Part shown: piece by piece, positions 17,201 through 27,039 of the stretch
Layout of the letters: every line of letters starts with the position of its first letter
Position numbering within the stretch: position 1 is the stretch's first letter
Assembly: GCF_900142605.1 (NCBI RefSeq)
Contig: NZ_FRBL01000006.1
Coordinates: 310,001-374,000, forward strand
Length of the DNA: 64,000 nucleotides
From: Chitinophaga jiangningensis
GTDB lineage: Bacteria; Bacteroidota; Bacteroidia; Chitinophagales; Chitinophagaceae
Reading direction: 5' to 3'
Position numbers and translations under genes: made by a program
The notes under the pieces: model-generated
Database searches by the model: none
What the model was told of the DNA's origin: nothing
The model's input: the letters and a program-made list of their open reading frames with translations, nothing else

Positions 17201-18205
17201 ATGGCAACAGAAAAAGAAATAGTGGTAAGCGGCATACGCCCCACCGGTTATTTACACTTAGGAAATTATTTTGGCGCCATCCGTAATTTTATTCGGATGC
17301 AGGAAGATTTTAACTGCTACATTTTCGTAGCGGACTGGCATTCACTGACCACCCATCCTGATCCGAAAGATCTGCCGGGTAACGTAATGCGCGTGCTGGC
17401 AGAGAACATTGCTTCCGGCCTGGACCCTGAAAAGGCGGTGGTGTATGCACAGAGCGATGTTCCTGAAATTGCTGAACTGTACTTATTAATGAATATGCTG
17501 GCTTACGTGGGTGAGCTGGAAAAGGTGCCTACCTTCAAGGATAAGGTACGTTTACAGCCGCAGAATGTAAATGCCGGATTGTTAACTTATCCAGTGCTGA
17601 TGGCGGTGGATATCCTGATCCAGCGGGCCGTAAAGGTACCTGTGGGTAAGGACCAGGGGCAGCATCTGGAAATGGCCAGAAATTTTGCGCAACGCTTTAA
17701 CCATCGTTATGGTAACCTGTTCCCTGAGCCGGCTGCCTTTAACTATGGAGATAGCCTGGTGCGAATTGCGAGCCTGGATGGTAATGGTAAGATGAGTAAG
17801 AGTGAGAATGAAATGGCTACTATTTATCTGGCAGATGAAGATGATAAAATCATTCAGAAGCTCAAAAAGGCGAAAACTGACAGTGGTACCGGCGAGCCGG
17901 GGGCACCAATGCCGGAATCTGTTGCCAACCTGATCACATTGATGGAGCTGGTTTCAACACCGGAGGTAGTGAAATTCTACCAGGATGCATGGGCTAACCA
18001 AACTATCCGTTTCGGCGATATGAAGAAACAGCTGGGTGAGGACATGGTGAAATTTGTAGGACCAATCCGTGAGCGGGCAAAGGAGTTGCAGCGTGATACG
18101 GACTATATGCACAAAATCATGAAGCAGGGTGCAGAAAAAGCCAGAGCTAATGCCAGCGCTACACTGCAGGAAGCGAAGAAATTAATCGGTTTAAAATATT
18201 ATTGA
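17201..18205 (+). CDS. trpS: Tryptophanyl-tRNA synthetase
   Basis: A 334-residue class I synthetase. The HIGH-type motif is HLGN (residues 19-22) and the KMSKS motif is intact (GNGKMSKSENEM, about 197-208). GLLTYPVLMAVDIL and VPVGKDQGQHLEMARNFAQRFN give the Trp-binding half. I chose the ATG at 17201; the in-frame TTG at 17189 adds four residues. It is divergent from gatC with about 100 bp between them, and is followed 42 bp later by the nucleoside kinase gene. Confidence 0.97.
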   Translation: MATEKEIVVSGIRPTGYLHLGNYFGAIRNFIRMQEDFNCYIFVADWHSLTTHPDPKDLPGNVMRVLAENIASGLDPEKAVVYAQSDVPEIAELYLLMNMLAYVGELEKVPTFKDKVRLQPQNVNAGLLTYPVLMAVDILIQRAVKVPVGKDQGQHLEMARNFAQRFNHRYGNLFPEPAAFNYGDSLVRIASLDGNGKMSKSENEMATIYLADEDDKIIQKLKKAKTDSGTGEPGAPMPESVANLITLMELVSTPEVVKFYQDAWANQTIRFGDMKKQLGEDMVKFVGPIRERAKELQRDTDYMHKIMKQGAEKARANASATLQEAKKLIGLKYY

Positions 18206-18247
18206 TTCCTTATTTTCAATAGATATTTGAACCATATCAACACAAGC

Positions 18248-18883
18248 ATGGCGAAACAGACAAAAGTCAAACATATAGCAATAGCAGGCAATATAGGCGC
18301 GGGAAAAACTACCCTCACCGAAATGCTTTGCAAACATTATAAATGGCATCCGCAGTACGAAGATGTGGAGCATAATCCTTACCTGAATGATTTCTATGAG
18401 GATATGCCCCGCTGGTCGTTCAACCTGCAGATCTATTTCCTTAACGGCCGTTTAAAGCAGTTGCTGGAAATTCAGAACGGCAATCAGACGGTTATCCAGG
18501 ACCGCACCATTTACGAGGATGCGCACATCTTTGCACCTAACCTCTACGAAATGGGGCTGATGACCAAACGTGATTTCGATAACTATTTCAATTTCTTTGA
18601 AACGTTGAAGTCAATGGTGAAGCCGCCGGATTTGCTGATCTACCTGCAGGCTTCCGTGCCTACGCTGGTAGCGCAGATTCAGAAGAGAGGAAGGGAGTAT
18701 GAGGAAAATATCCGCCTCGACTATCTGAAACGACTAAACGAATATTACAACAACTGGATTGAGAAGTATAAAGAAGGTCCGTTGCTGGTAATCGATATTG
18801 ATAAAAATAAGTTTCCTGAAAGCGAGGAAGATCTGGGTGAGATTATCTCTAAGATTGACTCCCAGCTTTATGGATTGTTTTAA
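18248..18883 (+). CDS. Deoxynucleoside kinase
   Basis: A 211-residue kinase of the dCK/dGK family, which phosphorylates deoxynucleosides for salvage. The P-loop is GNIGAGKTT (residues 14-22) and the substrate-side motif is QDRTIYEDAHIFAP (about 85-98). The lid segment is QKRGREYEENIRLDYL (about 140-155). Substrate preference (deoxyadenosine, deoxycytidine or deoxyguanosine) cannot be read with confidence. I chose the ATG at 18248 over a TTG at 18227. It follows trpS closely and may be co-transcribed with it. Confidence 0.9.
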   Translation: MAKQTKVKHIAIAGNIGAGKTTLTEMLCKHYKWHPQYEDVEHNPYLNDFYEDMPRWSFNLQIYFLNGRLKQLLEIQNGNQTVIQDRTIYEDAHIFAPNLYEMGLMTKRDFDNYFNFFETLKSMVKPPDLLIYLQASVPTLVAQIQKRGREYEENIRLDYLKRLNEYYNNWIEKYKEGPLLVIDIDKNKFPESEEDLGEIISKIDSQLYGLF

Positions 18884-18893
18884 GTTTTTCTCT

Positions 18894-18951
18894 GTGTGGG
18901 CAGCCGGGCGAAGCCCGGCATCCACACCAGCCACACCGAAGGTATGGTTGG
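18894..18951. repeat. Imperfect twin-hairpin element
   Basis: The first hairpin has GTGTGG (18894-18899) pairing with CCACAC (18922-18927) around a perfect 7-bp GCCGGGC/GCCCGGC stem with loop gaa. The second pairs 18927-18937 with 18941-18951 (loop gaa; one G-T and one C-A). It lies 10 bp after the kinase stop. The layout resembles the perfect twin hairpins elsewhere in the window, but it is degenerate. Confidence 0.65.
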
Positions 18952-19057
18952 CACCCCTCCTCAAAAAATCCTTCCACGTTAACATCCACTAAAGGTTTTA
19001 CCATTTCTCTCCCCCTATATTTGCGCTATAAATAATTGTTTGTTTAACCTGAATATT

Positions 19058-19843
19058 ATGTTTAACCCGCTGATACTAATCCTGCGTGCTGGCACGCTTT
19101 TCCTTTTATTCATTACCCTTTCTGTCCATGGCATGCAGTTACCGCCTGCGGCACGTTACTGGCATGGGTCGGTTTTTGGGGAGTTATACAGAGATGCTGT
19201 TTCATCAGGGGCCAATCCCGCGTTACTGGCTACCAGTAAGGGTGGAGTAGCGGCTTTTACCACGCAGCCATTTGGTATGGCAGGTATTCCCCTTTACACG
19301 GCTGCAGTAGTGTTCCCAGCAGGTAATACCGGCGTGGGTTTACAGGTGATGCAATTTGGTAATGCTTATTGGCGGCAGCAGGATATCAGTGGTGGCATGG
19401 GCATTGGCCTGGGAGAGCTATTGCAGGCAGGCGTGCAGTTTGGATACCGGAGTAAGTCGGTGGTGCAGTACGGCAGCAGTGGACAGATAATGGCTGGTGC
19501 GGGCTTCAGGTGGAAGCCCACAAAGCAGTGGACCAGCGCAGTGCAGGTAATAAAGGGCGATTATATCCAATACTTTGCAGGCTTGGGCTGGCAACCTACC
19601 GATGATTTTCTCTTTAGTGTAGAGGGAAGTAATACAAAAGATAAAAAGTATTACGGCACGGTGCAGGTATTAAGCAGGCTGGTACCTGCATTGGCACTGC
19701 AACTGGCGGTTACGGGCTTACCGGCCTACCTTCAGACGCTTGTGCTGATCACAGTGCGCCAGTTGCGGATAGATGTAGGAGCAGCACTTCATCAGCAACT
19801 CGGCCTTACACCTTCAATAACCCTGGTATGGCAAAAGCAGTAA
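19058..19843 (+). CDS. Putative outer-membrane beta-barrel protein
   Basis: A 261-residue protein with a signal peptide or N-terminal hydrophobic segment (residues 1-24, MFNPLILILRAGTLFLLF...). Alternating hydrophobic, Gly- and aromatic-rich strands follow, typical of a small beta-barrel. The early SGANPALLATSKGGVAAF segment resembles the 'NPA' region of PorV/UPF0164-like barrels, but this is a weak likeness. I chose the ATG at 19058 over the TTG at 19040. Its last 16 bp overlap the start of the next gene, implying translational coupling. The family is not recognised with confidence. Confidence 0.7.
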   Translation: MFNPLILILRAGTLFLLFITLSVHGMQLPPAARYWHGSVFGELYRDAVSSGANPALLATSKGGVAAFTTQPFGMAGIPLYTAAVVFPAGNTGVGLQVMQFGNAYWRQQDISGGMGIGLGELLQAGVQFGYRSKSVVQYGSSGQIMAGAGFRWKPTKQWTSAVQVIKGDYIQYFAGLGWQPTDDFLFSVEGSNTKDKKYYGTVQVLSRLVPALALQLAVTGLPAYLQTLVLITVRQLRIDVGAALHQQLGLTPSITLVWQKQ

Positions 19844-21849
19844 TCACACTGCTATGGTTGCTGACTATTTATCAGTATGCACACGCTCAACTGGAAGAGC
19901 AGGAACTATCCCGGGAAGCGCAGCAGCTGCTGGAAAATGAAACAGCCGCTACCACTGGAACCAGTGAAGATGATGAACAATGGCAGCAATTAGCGTATCG
20001 GCAAAAGCAGCGCCTGTCGCTCAATGCAGCAGACATACAGGACTTAACAGCACTGGGAGTGTTGTCGCCACTACAGGTGGAAAGCCTGCTGCAATACCGA
20101 AAACTCCTGGGCGATCTTGTGAGTATCTATGAGTTACAGGCAGTTCCTGGATTTGATATGGCGTTGATTAAAAAACTATTGCCCTATGTGAAAGTAGGGG
20201 ATGATTTGCAGGCGCATTATTCGCTGAAAGACCTGTTTCGCAAAGGAGAACAATCGGTACTGCTGCGCTACAGCCGGCAGCTCGAATTATCCAGCGGCTA
20301 TGAGCCGAAGGACATTGCACCGCCATCTTACAAGGGCAGTCCGGGAAGAATGTTTATACGTTACCGTTATAATTTTTCCCAACACCTGAGCTACGGTGTA
20401 ACCATGGAGAAAGACGCAGGAGAGGGCCTCTTCAGCGGGGCGCAGCAAACAGGGTTCGATTTCTACAGCGCTCATTTATTTGTAACGAATTATAAAGGTA
20501 TCAGGTACCTGGCGTTGGGTGATTATGCGGTGAACCTGGGGCAGGGGCTTATTCAATGGCATAGCCAGGCAGGAGGAAAGGGAGGAGCCGTATTGCAGGT
20601 AAAGCGGGAAGGCTCTGTATTAAGGCCATATACCTCGGCAGGAGAGTATTATTTTTTCCGTGGAGGAGGTGTTACTACCCGTATCCATAAACTGGATATT
20701 ACTGCCTTCACCTCGTTGAGAAAATTGGATGGTACCCTGGCGGTAACCGACACGATAGAGGACGAAATGATCGCCACCGCAATAGCCGCCAGCGGCTATC
20801 ACCGCACGGCCGCTGAAGTAGCGAAGAAAGGGCAGCTTACACAGTTTACCAACGGGCTCTCCTGCAAATGGAACGGTAACTGGCAACCGGCAGTCAATAT
20901 GATCCTGCACCAATTTTCTCCGCCAATTCAGAAAGAAATGAAGCCTTATAACCAGTTTGATTTTCGTGGAAAGCAACTCATGAATGTAAGCGCTGACTAC
21001 GCAGGTACCTTTCGTAACATTCACCTGTTCGGAGAAGTAGCCACAGATATGTTAGGAAACCTGGCAATGATGCAGGGCGTGCTGATGAGTGCCGGTAGTC
21101 AGGCTGATATTTCAATTGTGTACCGAAACTATAGTAAGCAATACCAAAGTTTGTATAGTAAAGGGTTTGGGGATAGCTATAAAACAATGAATGAAGAAGG
21201 GATTTACCTGGGCGGTAGTCTTAAATTATCACGCAGGTGGACGCTGGACGGCTATGCCGACTTCTTCCGTTTCCCCTGGCTGAAATATGGTGTGGATTAT
21301 CCTTCCGGAGGAACAGCGTTTTTAACACAGCTCACCTTCCTGGCACGTAAGGATTACCAATACCAGTTACGGATAAAGCTAAACACAAAATACCCCAACC
21401 TGCAAAGAGCCAAAAGCATCCGGTGCCATGCGGAACGCAGCTGGAATAAGCAGTTGTCAACCGCAGTCAGGATAGAATACAACCTGATGGCTGCTACTGA
21501 AACAGCATTGCAGCGAGGTTGCCTAACTTACCTGGACCTGACTTACCGTTGTAAGCAGTTCCCCTTCCAGATCAGCGGCCGTTGTACCTGGTTTTATACA
21601 GATAGTTACCAGTCACGGTTATACGCTTATGAAAGCAGCGTGCTATACGATAATAGCGTAGGTCAGTATTATGGAAAAGGCTGGCAGTACTATTTAAATA
21701 TGAAATACAAAATCAGGAAAAACTGGTCCGTATGGGCAAAATGCAGCCAGGTGTACTACCCGGATGTAACCAGCATCGGTAGCGGGTTAGATAAGATATA
21801 CGGCAACAAAAAATCGGCACTTCAACTACAAACGATGCTGAGTTTTTAA
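19828..21849 (+). CDS. Helix-hairpin-helix protein with a beta-barrel-like C-terminal part
   Basis: A 673-residue exported protein. It has a signal peptide (1-20) and an acidic Gln/Glu-rich linker. A ComEA-type double helix-hairpin-helix region follows at about residues 65-130 (LSLNAADIQDLTALGVLSP and VSIYELQAVPGFDMALIKKLLPYV). Then come about 530 residues of Tyr/Gly-rich alternating strands that look like an outer-membrane barrel. The gene overlaps the barrel-like gene upstream by 16 bp. HhH domains normally bind DNA, so a surface DNA-handling role is possible but unproven. Proteins of this architecture recur in Bacteroidota without an assigned job. Confidence 0.82.
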   Translation: MAKAVITLLWLLTIYQYAHAQLEEQELSREAQQLLENETAATTGTSEDDEQWQQLAYRQKQRLSLNAADIQDLTALGVLSPLQVESLLQYRKLLGDLVSIYELQAVPGFDMALIKKLLPYVKVGDDLQAHYSLKDLFRKGEQSVLLRYSRQLELSSGYEPKDIAPPSYKGSPGRMFIRYRYNFSQHLSYGVTMEKDAGEGLFSGAQQTGFDFYSAHLFVTNYKGIRYLALGDYAVNLGQGLIQWHSQAGGKGGAVLQVKREGSVLRPYTSAGEYYFFRGGGVTTRIHKLDITAFTSLRKLDGTLAVTDTIEDEMIATAIAASGYHRTAAEVAKKGQLTQFTNGLSCKWNGNWQPAVNMILHQFSPPIQKEMKPYNQFDFRGKQLMNVSADYAGTFRNIHLFGEVATDMLGNLAMMQGVLMSAGSQADISIVYRNYSKQYQSLYSKGFGDSYKTMNEEGIYLGGSLKLSRRWTLDGYADFFRFPWLKYGVDYPSGGTAFLTQLTFLARKDYQYQLRIKLNTKYPNLQRAKSIRCHAERSWNKQLSTAVRIEYNLMAATETALQRGCLTYLDLTYRCKQFPFQISGRCTWFYTDSYQSRLYAYESSVLYDNSVGQYYGKGWQYYLNMKYKIRKNWSVWAKCSQVYYPDVTSIGSGLDKIYGNKKSALQLQTMLSF

Positions 21850-22374
21850 TGGGCTGGTAAAGTTCACGTAAACGAAATCAATATCCTAATAGGTTTTTAG
21901 CCATTGATTTTCAATACGATATTTCGTATAGGAATGAGCGTTAAAATAATGTTAAGGAAAATTGATGTTGTTTTACAAATTTTTTCTACCTTGTGCTAAC
22001 TCAATGCATCAACCAAAATCTAAATCAAATAGCGATTATGCCAATGTCGTAATACGTTATAATGCCCAACACAACGGTGGAATAATACTTTTACCTTCAT
22101 TTGTAAGAACTTGTGCCAGACTGGATTTCCCGTTATTTGTTGCCTGATAGTTTTGCTATAGACTGTAATTAATGTTGTTAAAGAAATGGTTCTTGTTTAT
22201 GACATAGCGCGAGCTGTGACTACTTGTATGTATTAAAAATAAGTTTAGATGTTTTCCTATGCTATTATAGGCTAGCTATGCGTCATAGCGGCCAGGGACA
22301 GGTTTTTTATTGCTTGTGGAATTCCATCCCATAATTTTTTATCATTTAAAGTTCAACCAAAATCTGAATCATCT
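21850..22374. promoter_or_regulatory. Leader and control region of the susCD pair
   Basis: There are 525 bp without a credible gene. A dyad, ATACGA (21914-21919) and TCGTAT (21924-21929), could be an operator. A 19-bp sequence is repeated with one mismatch at 22009-22027 and 22353-22371, the second copy ending 4 bp before the susC ATG. Just before the first copy is TACCTTGT (21988-21995), a promoter-like -7 element. The arrangement suggests that the true start of transcription is near 22000, or that the leader was duplicated. A 61-codon open frame here is not supported. Confidence 0.45.
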
Positions 22375-25300
22375 ATGAAAAAGATGCTACTCTTTTTTGC
22401 CATGCTTATGGCAGTAGTCAGCATGCTACATGCCCAGACACGGCCGTTGTCGGGCTCCGTGAGAAGTACGGACGACGTTCCGCTTCCGATGGTCACCATC
22501 CAAATCAAAGGCACCACCAACGGTACCGTTACTGATGCTAAAGGTCGCTTTAGTCTTACCATACCCGAAGGTGCAGTGCTGGTAGTAAGAAGCCTGGGCT
22601 ATCAGACAAGAGAAATACCTTCCGGTGCTGCAGCTACCTTAAATATCATGCTTACCCAGGATGATAAATCCCTCAGCGAAGTAGTAGTAACCGCTTTGGG
22701 TGTGAAAGAAAACAAAAGAAAACTCGGCTTCTCTGCACAGGATATCAAAGCTGAAGACCTTACCAGAACTGCTCCATCCAACCCACTCAGTGCGCTCTCC
22801 GGTAAAGTGGCCGGTGCCTCTGTGATCACCGCTTCCGGTACGCCCGGCGCCGCCGTACGCGTAACCATGCGCGGTCCTACCACCCTCGGTGATAACCAGC
22901 CACTGTTCGTAGTAGACGGTATCCCAATGGATAACAGCGAGGTAAACACTGGTAGCGATGGTGGTGGTACCGCAGGTGTTACCCAGTCAAACCGCCTCGT
23001 AGATATGAACAACGACGATATCGAATCTATTACCACGCTGAAAGGCCCCGCCGCCGCCGCCATCTATGGTAGCCGCGCCTCCAATGGCGTAGTGGTAATC
23101 ACCACCAAAAAAGGTAAACGTACGGTAGACGGAAAAACATTCAATGTATCCTATACCGTTACCGGTAACTTCGATAAAGTAAATAAACTGCCTGAAAGAC
23201 AAAATAAATACGCTCAAGGCTTAGAAGGTACTTACCTCGGTCCTGATAACAGCAGCGGCTTCAGATCCTACTCCTTCGGCCCGGCTATCGACACGATGGT
23301 TTTCGATGGAAATACCAACTACCTGTGGGATAAGAACGGCCGCCTCGTAGGTAGAAGCTCCAACCCAAGCGGCAAAAAAGCGGTAGCCTACGATCCTTAT
23401 GATTTCTTTGTAACTGGTAAAGGAATACAGCATAACCTCAGCGTTAGTGGTGGTAATACCAACCTGGGATACCGTGTTTCTGTTTCGCACATGAATCAGG
23501 GTGGTATCATCCCTAACTCTAACTTCAAAAAAACAACAGTTAACTTCTCCACCGATTATAAATTCAACGAAAAGTTCAACGTTGTTACTTCCATGAACTA
23601 CGCTAACTCCGGCGGTAACCGCCCCCAGCAAGGTTCTAATACCAGTGGTATCATGTTGGGACTCCTGCGTACCACCCCTACATTCGACAACTCCAACGGT
23701 GGACTCAAATTCGATGACCCAGCTACCTATATGCTCGGTGATAATTCCGGCAGACAACGCAGCTACCGCGGTACCGGCGGGTATGATAACCCCTACTGGA
23801 CCGTGAATATGAACCCTTATAAGGGTAACGTACAACGCTTCTATGGTAATGTAACCATGAACTACAAACCATTCGAATGGCTGACCATTACAGAACGTGC
23901 AGGCGCGGATTATTCTACTGATAACCGTAAACAAATCTACTCCAAATACTCTGCCACCGCGGTGTCTGGTCAGTATTTCGAAGATCAGATGAGTAGCTTC
24001 ACTATCAATAATGACCTCTTCGCTAACATCCAGAAAACTACCAAAAGAATGTCTTATGGATTAATGGTGGGTCATAACGTATACGACTATACGTATAAGT
24101 ATTTGCACACACAAGGTGATGCATTCGTATCCAACGATTTCCAGGGAATTACCAATACCCTTAGTAACAGCCTCGGTATTTCCAACTCGCGCCAGCGCCG
24201 TGTGGCCTTCTATGGCCAGGCCAACTTCAGCTACGATAACTACCTGTTTATCGAAGCTACCGGCCGTTACGAATCCAGCAGTACACTGCCTGTGGAAAAC
24301 CAATGGTACTTCTTTCCATCAGTAAACGCTGGCCTCGTATTTACAGATGCACTAAAAATGAATTCCAAAGTGCTGAACTATGGTAAGATCAGAGCCGCAC
24401 ACTCCATGGTGGGTAGAGCCCTCAGCCCATATTTCACTACTACCTACTTCGGTCAAACTGCCCCCGGCGACGGCTGGACCAATGGTATCACCTTCCCGTA
24501 CAACGGTCTTGTAGGATACTCCAAAGGAAGTGTGATCGGCAACGATAAGCTGAAAGCAGAAAAAACAAGTCAGACGGAGTTAGGGGCTGAACTCCGATTC
24601 CTCGGTGATCGTATCACCCTCGACTATACCTTCTACAAAGGAACCAGTAAAGACCTCCTGAACCAGGTAACAGTAGCCACTTCCAGCGGTTATGGCAGCA
24701 TCTGGCTCAACTCCGCTACCATGACGAACGTAGGGCATGAGGTAACCCTCGGTGTTACGCCGGTTAAAGCAAAAGACTTTAGCTGGAACATGACTTTCAA
24801 CTATTCACAGAACAGGAACAATGTGGTGAAACTGGCGGATGGCCTGGATCGGATCGATTTTAACGGCTTCACTGGTATCTCCACCTCCGTACTGGTTGGT
24901 AAACAATATGGTACCCTTTATGGTACCGGCTACCTGAAAGATGCGCAGGGCCGCCTCGTGATCAACGACGAAGATGGCAGCCCGGACAAAGGTCTGCCAA
25001 TCCTCCAGGATGCATTGCAATACCTGGGGGATATCAACCCTAAATGGATAGGTTCCTTCGGCAATACCTTTACCTACAAAGGTCTTTCCCTCTACTTACT
25101 GTTCGAAACACGTCAGAAATTCAGCATGTGGAATGGTACCTGGGGTGCAATGACCAACTTCGGTGTAAGCGCCAATACCCTCGACAGATACACTACCAAA
25201 GTATTTGACGGCGTAAAAGGCCACATCGATGCTAATACCGGTGAAGTAATCACCAAAGGAGAGAAAAATAATAATCCGGGTCTGCTGGATGAATACTACT

Positions 25301-25599
25301 ATACCGGTGTAGGTAGCGGATTCCTCGTAAACGAGCCATTTGTGGAAGATGCAAGCTGGGTACGTTTACGTGAAATGTCACTCTCTTACCGTCTTGATGG
25401 TAAGAAGTTGTTTAAAAACAAACGCTACTTCCAGGCCGTAACCATTTCTGCTATCGGCCGTAACCTCTGGCTGAGCACCAAATACAAAGGTGTAGATCCT
25501 GAAACGAGCCTGTTCGGAACCCAGGAAGCACAAGGTTTTGATTACTTCAATAACCCGGGTACTAAAACCTATGGCTTCAGTCTGAAATTCGATTTCTAG
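22375..25599 (+). CDS. SusC/RagA-family TonB-linked outer-membrane transporter
   Basis: A 1074-residue receptor with a signal peptide (1-21). A carboxypeptidase-like N-terminal domain follows (about 25-110: LSGSVRSTDDVPLPMVTIQIKG to IMLTQDD), then the plug domain with VVVTALGVKENKRKLGFSAQ and GPAAAAIYGSRASNGVVVITTKKG. The large 22-strand barrel ends in the expected aromatic residue (SLKFDF). In this family the barrel imports glycans or peptides captured by the SusD partner, using TonB energy. No hydrolase, sigma factor or hybrid sensor lies nearby, so the substrate cannot be guessed from context. The susD gene follows after 39 bp. Confidence 0.95.
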   Translation: MKKMLLFFAMLMAVVSMLHAQTRPLSGSVRSTDDVPLPMVTIQIKGTTNGTVTDAKGRFSLTIPEGAVLVVRSLGYQTREIPSGAAATLNIMLTQDDKSLSEVVVTALGVKENKRKLGFSAQDIKAEDLTRTAPSNPLSALSGKVAGASVITASGTPGAAVRVTMRGPTTLGDNQPLFVVDGIPMDNSEVNTGSDGGGTAGVTQSNRLVDMNNDDIESITTLKGPAAAAIYGSRASNGVVVITTKKGKRTVDGKTFNVSYTVTGNFDKVNKLPERQNKYAQGLEGTYLGPDNSSGFRSYSFGPAIDTMVFDGNTNYLWDKNGRLVGRSSNPSGKKAVAYDPYDFFVTGKGIQHNLSVSGGNTNLGYRVSVSHMNQGGIIPNSNFKKTTVNFSTDYKFNEKFNVVTSMNYANSGGNRPQQGSNTSGIMLGLLRTTPTFDNSNGGLKFDDPATYMLGDNSGRQRSYRGTGGYDNPYWTVNMNPYKGNVQRFYGNVTMNYKPFEWLTITERAGADYSTDNRKQIYSKYSATAVSGQYFEDQMSSFTINNDLFANIQKTTKRMSYGLMVGHNVYDYTYKYLHTQGDAFVSNDFQGITNTLSNSLGISNSRQRRVAFYGQANFSYDNYLFIEATGRYESSSTLPVENQWYFFPSVNAGLVFTDALKMNSKVLNYGKIRAAHSMVGRALSPYFTTTYFGQTAPGDGWTNGITFPYNGLVGYSKGSVIGNDKLKAEKTSQTELGAELRFLGDRITLDYTFYKGTSKDLLNQVTVATSSGYGSIWLNSATMTNVGHEVTLGVTPVKAKDFSWNMTFNYSQNRNNVVKLADGLDRIDFNGFTGISTSVLVGKQYGTLYGTGYLKDAQGRLVINDEDGSPDKGLPILQDALQYLGDINPKWIGSFGNTFTYKGLSLYLLFETRQKFSMWNGTWGAMTNFGVSANTLDRYTTKVFDGVKGHIDANTGEVITKGEKNNNPGLLDEYYYTGVGSGFLVNEPFVEDASWVRLREMSLSYRLDGKKLFKNKRYFQAVTISAIGRNLWLSTKYKGVDPETSLFGTQEAQGFDYFNNPGTKTYGFSLKFDF

Positions 25600-25638
25600 T
25601 CCGGGAAATATCATAGGTAGTATTAAAAAATTGACATC

Positions 25639-26958
25639 ATGAAATATAGCAATAAAATTATAGCCACATTAGGTATCGCTGCAGTACTGCTCAGCACCGG
25701 ATGTAAAAAATACCTGGATGTAAACGTTGATCCAGACAGACCTTTACTGGCCTCCCCTGGTCCGGTACTCGCCGGCGCACAGGTTACGGGTGCGTATACG
25801 TTAGGCGGCGCCGACTTCTCCCTGGTTACCGGTATTTTGACCGGCCAGGTAACAGGAGCCGACAGGCAGTTTGGTAACTACGAGAAATATCAGCTCGTGG
25901 CTGATAACTTTAATAACCCATGGAGCAGCCTGTATCAGGGTACCCTGATCAACTACCAGGAACTGCTGCATACAGCAAGTGCTAAAAAATACTTCCTGCT
26001 CGGTGGTATCACCAAGCTCATGACAGCTTATACCGTGCTCACCATGACGGACGTATGGGGCGATATTCCTTATACCGACGCATTCAAAGGCCTGGAAGGG
26101 CAGTATAAGTCTAAATACGATAAGCAGGAAGACCTGTATAAGACCATTGATGGCTTGATCACTTCTGCCATCGCTGATCTGAACAACCCGGTTCCGGGCG
26201 TGAATCCTGGTACCTATGATGTAGTATATGGCGGTTCAGCTTCTAAATGGATCAAATTTGCCAATTCACTCCGTTTGCGTTTGCTCATCCATCAAACTAA
26301 GAAGGATGCTGCCGGCACTGCTGCCAAAGTGATTGCCGCTGCTGCTGCACCCGGTGGCCTGATCACCGCCTCCGCCGATGATGCTGCCGTTTATTTCCTG
26401 GACGACGAATCAAGAGCTAACCCGCTGTACCAGTTTAATACACAGCGCGAAGGCTATGCGGAGTACAATGATACCTATCTCACGACTACAATGGAAGCAG
26501 CCGGCGATACCCGTTTGGACGAATACCTGGGTGGCTTCTACGATTCTCCCAATTCTTCCGTGCTGATGATCACCAGCTATGAAGTGGAATTCATCCTGGC
26601 AGAAGCCTACGTAAGAGCCGGAGATTTGGTAAATGGCAAACTCCACTACGAAAATGCGGTGAAAGCCTCTTTTGCTAAAGTAGGCGCTGCAATTGGTAAC
26701 TACCTGACTACTGCCGGCAGCTTTGATGCCGCTGCTAATAAGCTGAACCTGGTATTGTCACAGAAATATGTGGCCATGTATCTGCAGGCAGAAGCCTACA
26801 CTGACTGGCGCCGCACTGGTATTCCTGCGCTTACATCCAAAGTAACTGGTAAAGAAATACCACGCCGGCTGCCTTATCCACAGTCTGAAATCTCTTATAA
26901 CTCCGAAAATGTTCCGGGTGGACTTACCATCAATTCTAAAGTTTGGTGGGATCAATAA
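25639..26958 (+). CDS. SusD/RagB-family nutrient-binding lipoprotein
   Basis: A 439-residue surface lipoprotein. Its signal peptide ends in a lipobox with Cys22 (LLSTGCKKYLDVN), and the sequence begins the mature part with NVDPDRP as in the SusD-like_2 subgroup. Helical TPR-like segments surround YTVLTMTDVWGDIPYTDAFKG, and the C-terminal YTDWRRTGIPALT motif is typical. It binds the substrate at the mouth of the SusC barrel. It is downstream of susC with a terminator immediately after, so the pair is a two-gene operon. Confidence 0.94.
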   Translation: MKYSNKIIATLGIAAVLLSTGCKKYLDVNVDPDRPLLASPGPVLAGAQVTGAYTLGGADFSLVTGILTGQVTGADRQFGNYEKYQLVADNFNNPWSSLYQGTLINYQELLHTASAKKYFLLGGITKLMTAYTVLTMTDVWGDIPYTDAFKGLEGQYKSKYDKQEDLYKTIDGLITSAIADLNNPVPGVNPGTYDVVYGGSASKWIKFANSLRLRLLIHQTKKDAAGTAAKVIAAAAAPGGLITASADDAAVYFLDDESRANPLYQFNTQREGYAEYNDTYLTTTMEAAGDTRLDEYLGGFYDSPNSSVLMITSYEVEFILAEAYVRAGDLVNGKLHYENAVKASFAKVGAAIGNYLTTAGSFDAAANKLNLVLSQKYVAMYLQAEAYTDWRRTGIPALTSKVTGKEIPRRLPYPQSEISYNSENVPGGLTINSKVWWDQ

Positions 26959-26979
26959 TCATCTATTTCCATCGCTGAT

Positions 26980-27013
26980 AAAAAAAGAGGGCCATTTGAG
27001 CCCTCTTTTTTTA
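26980..27013 (+). terminator. Terminator of the susCD operon
   Basis: The inverted repeat AAAAAAGAGGGC (26981-26992) with GCCCTCTTTTTT (27000-27011) has a 7-nt loop and continues into a T run. It lies 20 bp after the susD stop. Confidence 0.9.
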
Positions 27014-27019
27014 TTTTTG
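27012..27019 (+). promoter_or_regulatory. Probable -7 element for the DUF3467 gene
   Basis: TATTTTTG matches TAnnTTTG and ends 20 bp before the ATG at 27040. No TTG stands at the usual distance upstream, because that space is the terminator stem. Confidence 0.5.
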
Positions 27020-27039
27020 TACCGCTAAATCGTAAACAC

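Noticed and set aside
21962..22147. 61-codon frame upstream of susC
   Set aside because: It has no recognisable features, and the region looks like a regulatory leader containing the duplicated 19-mer.
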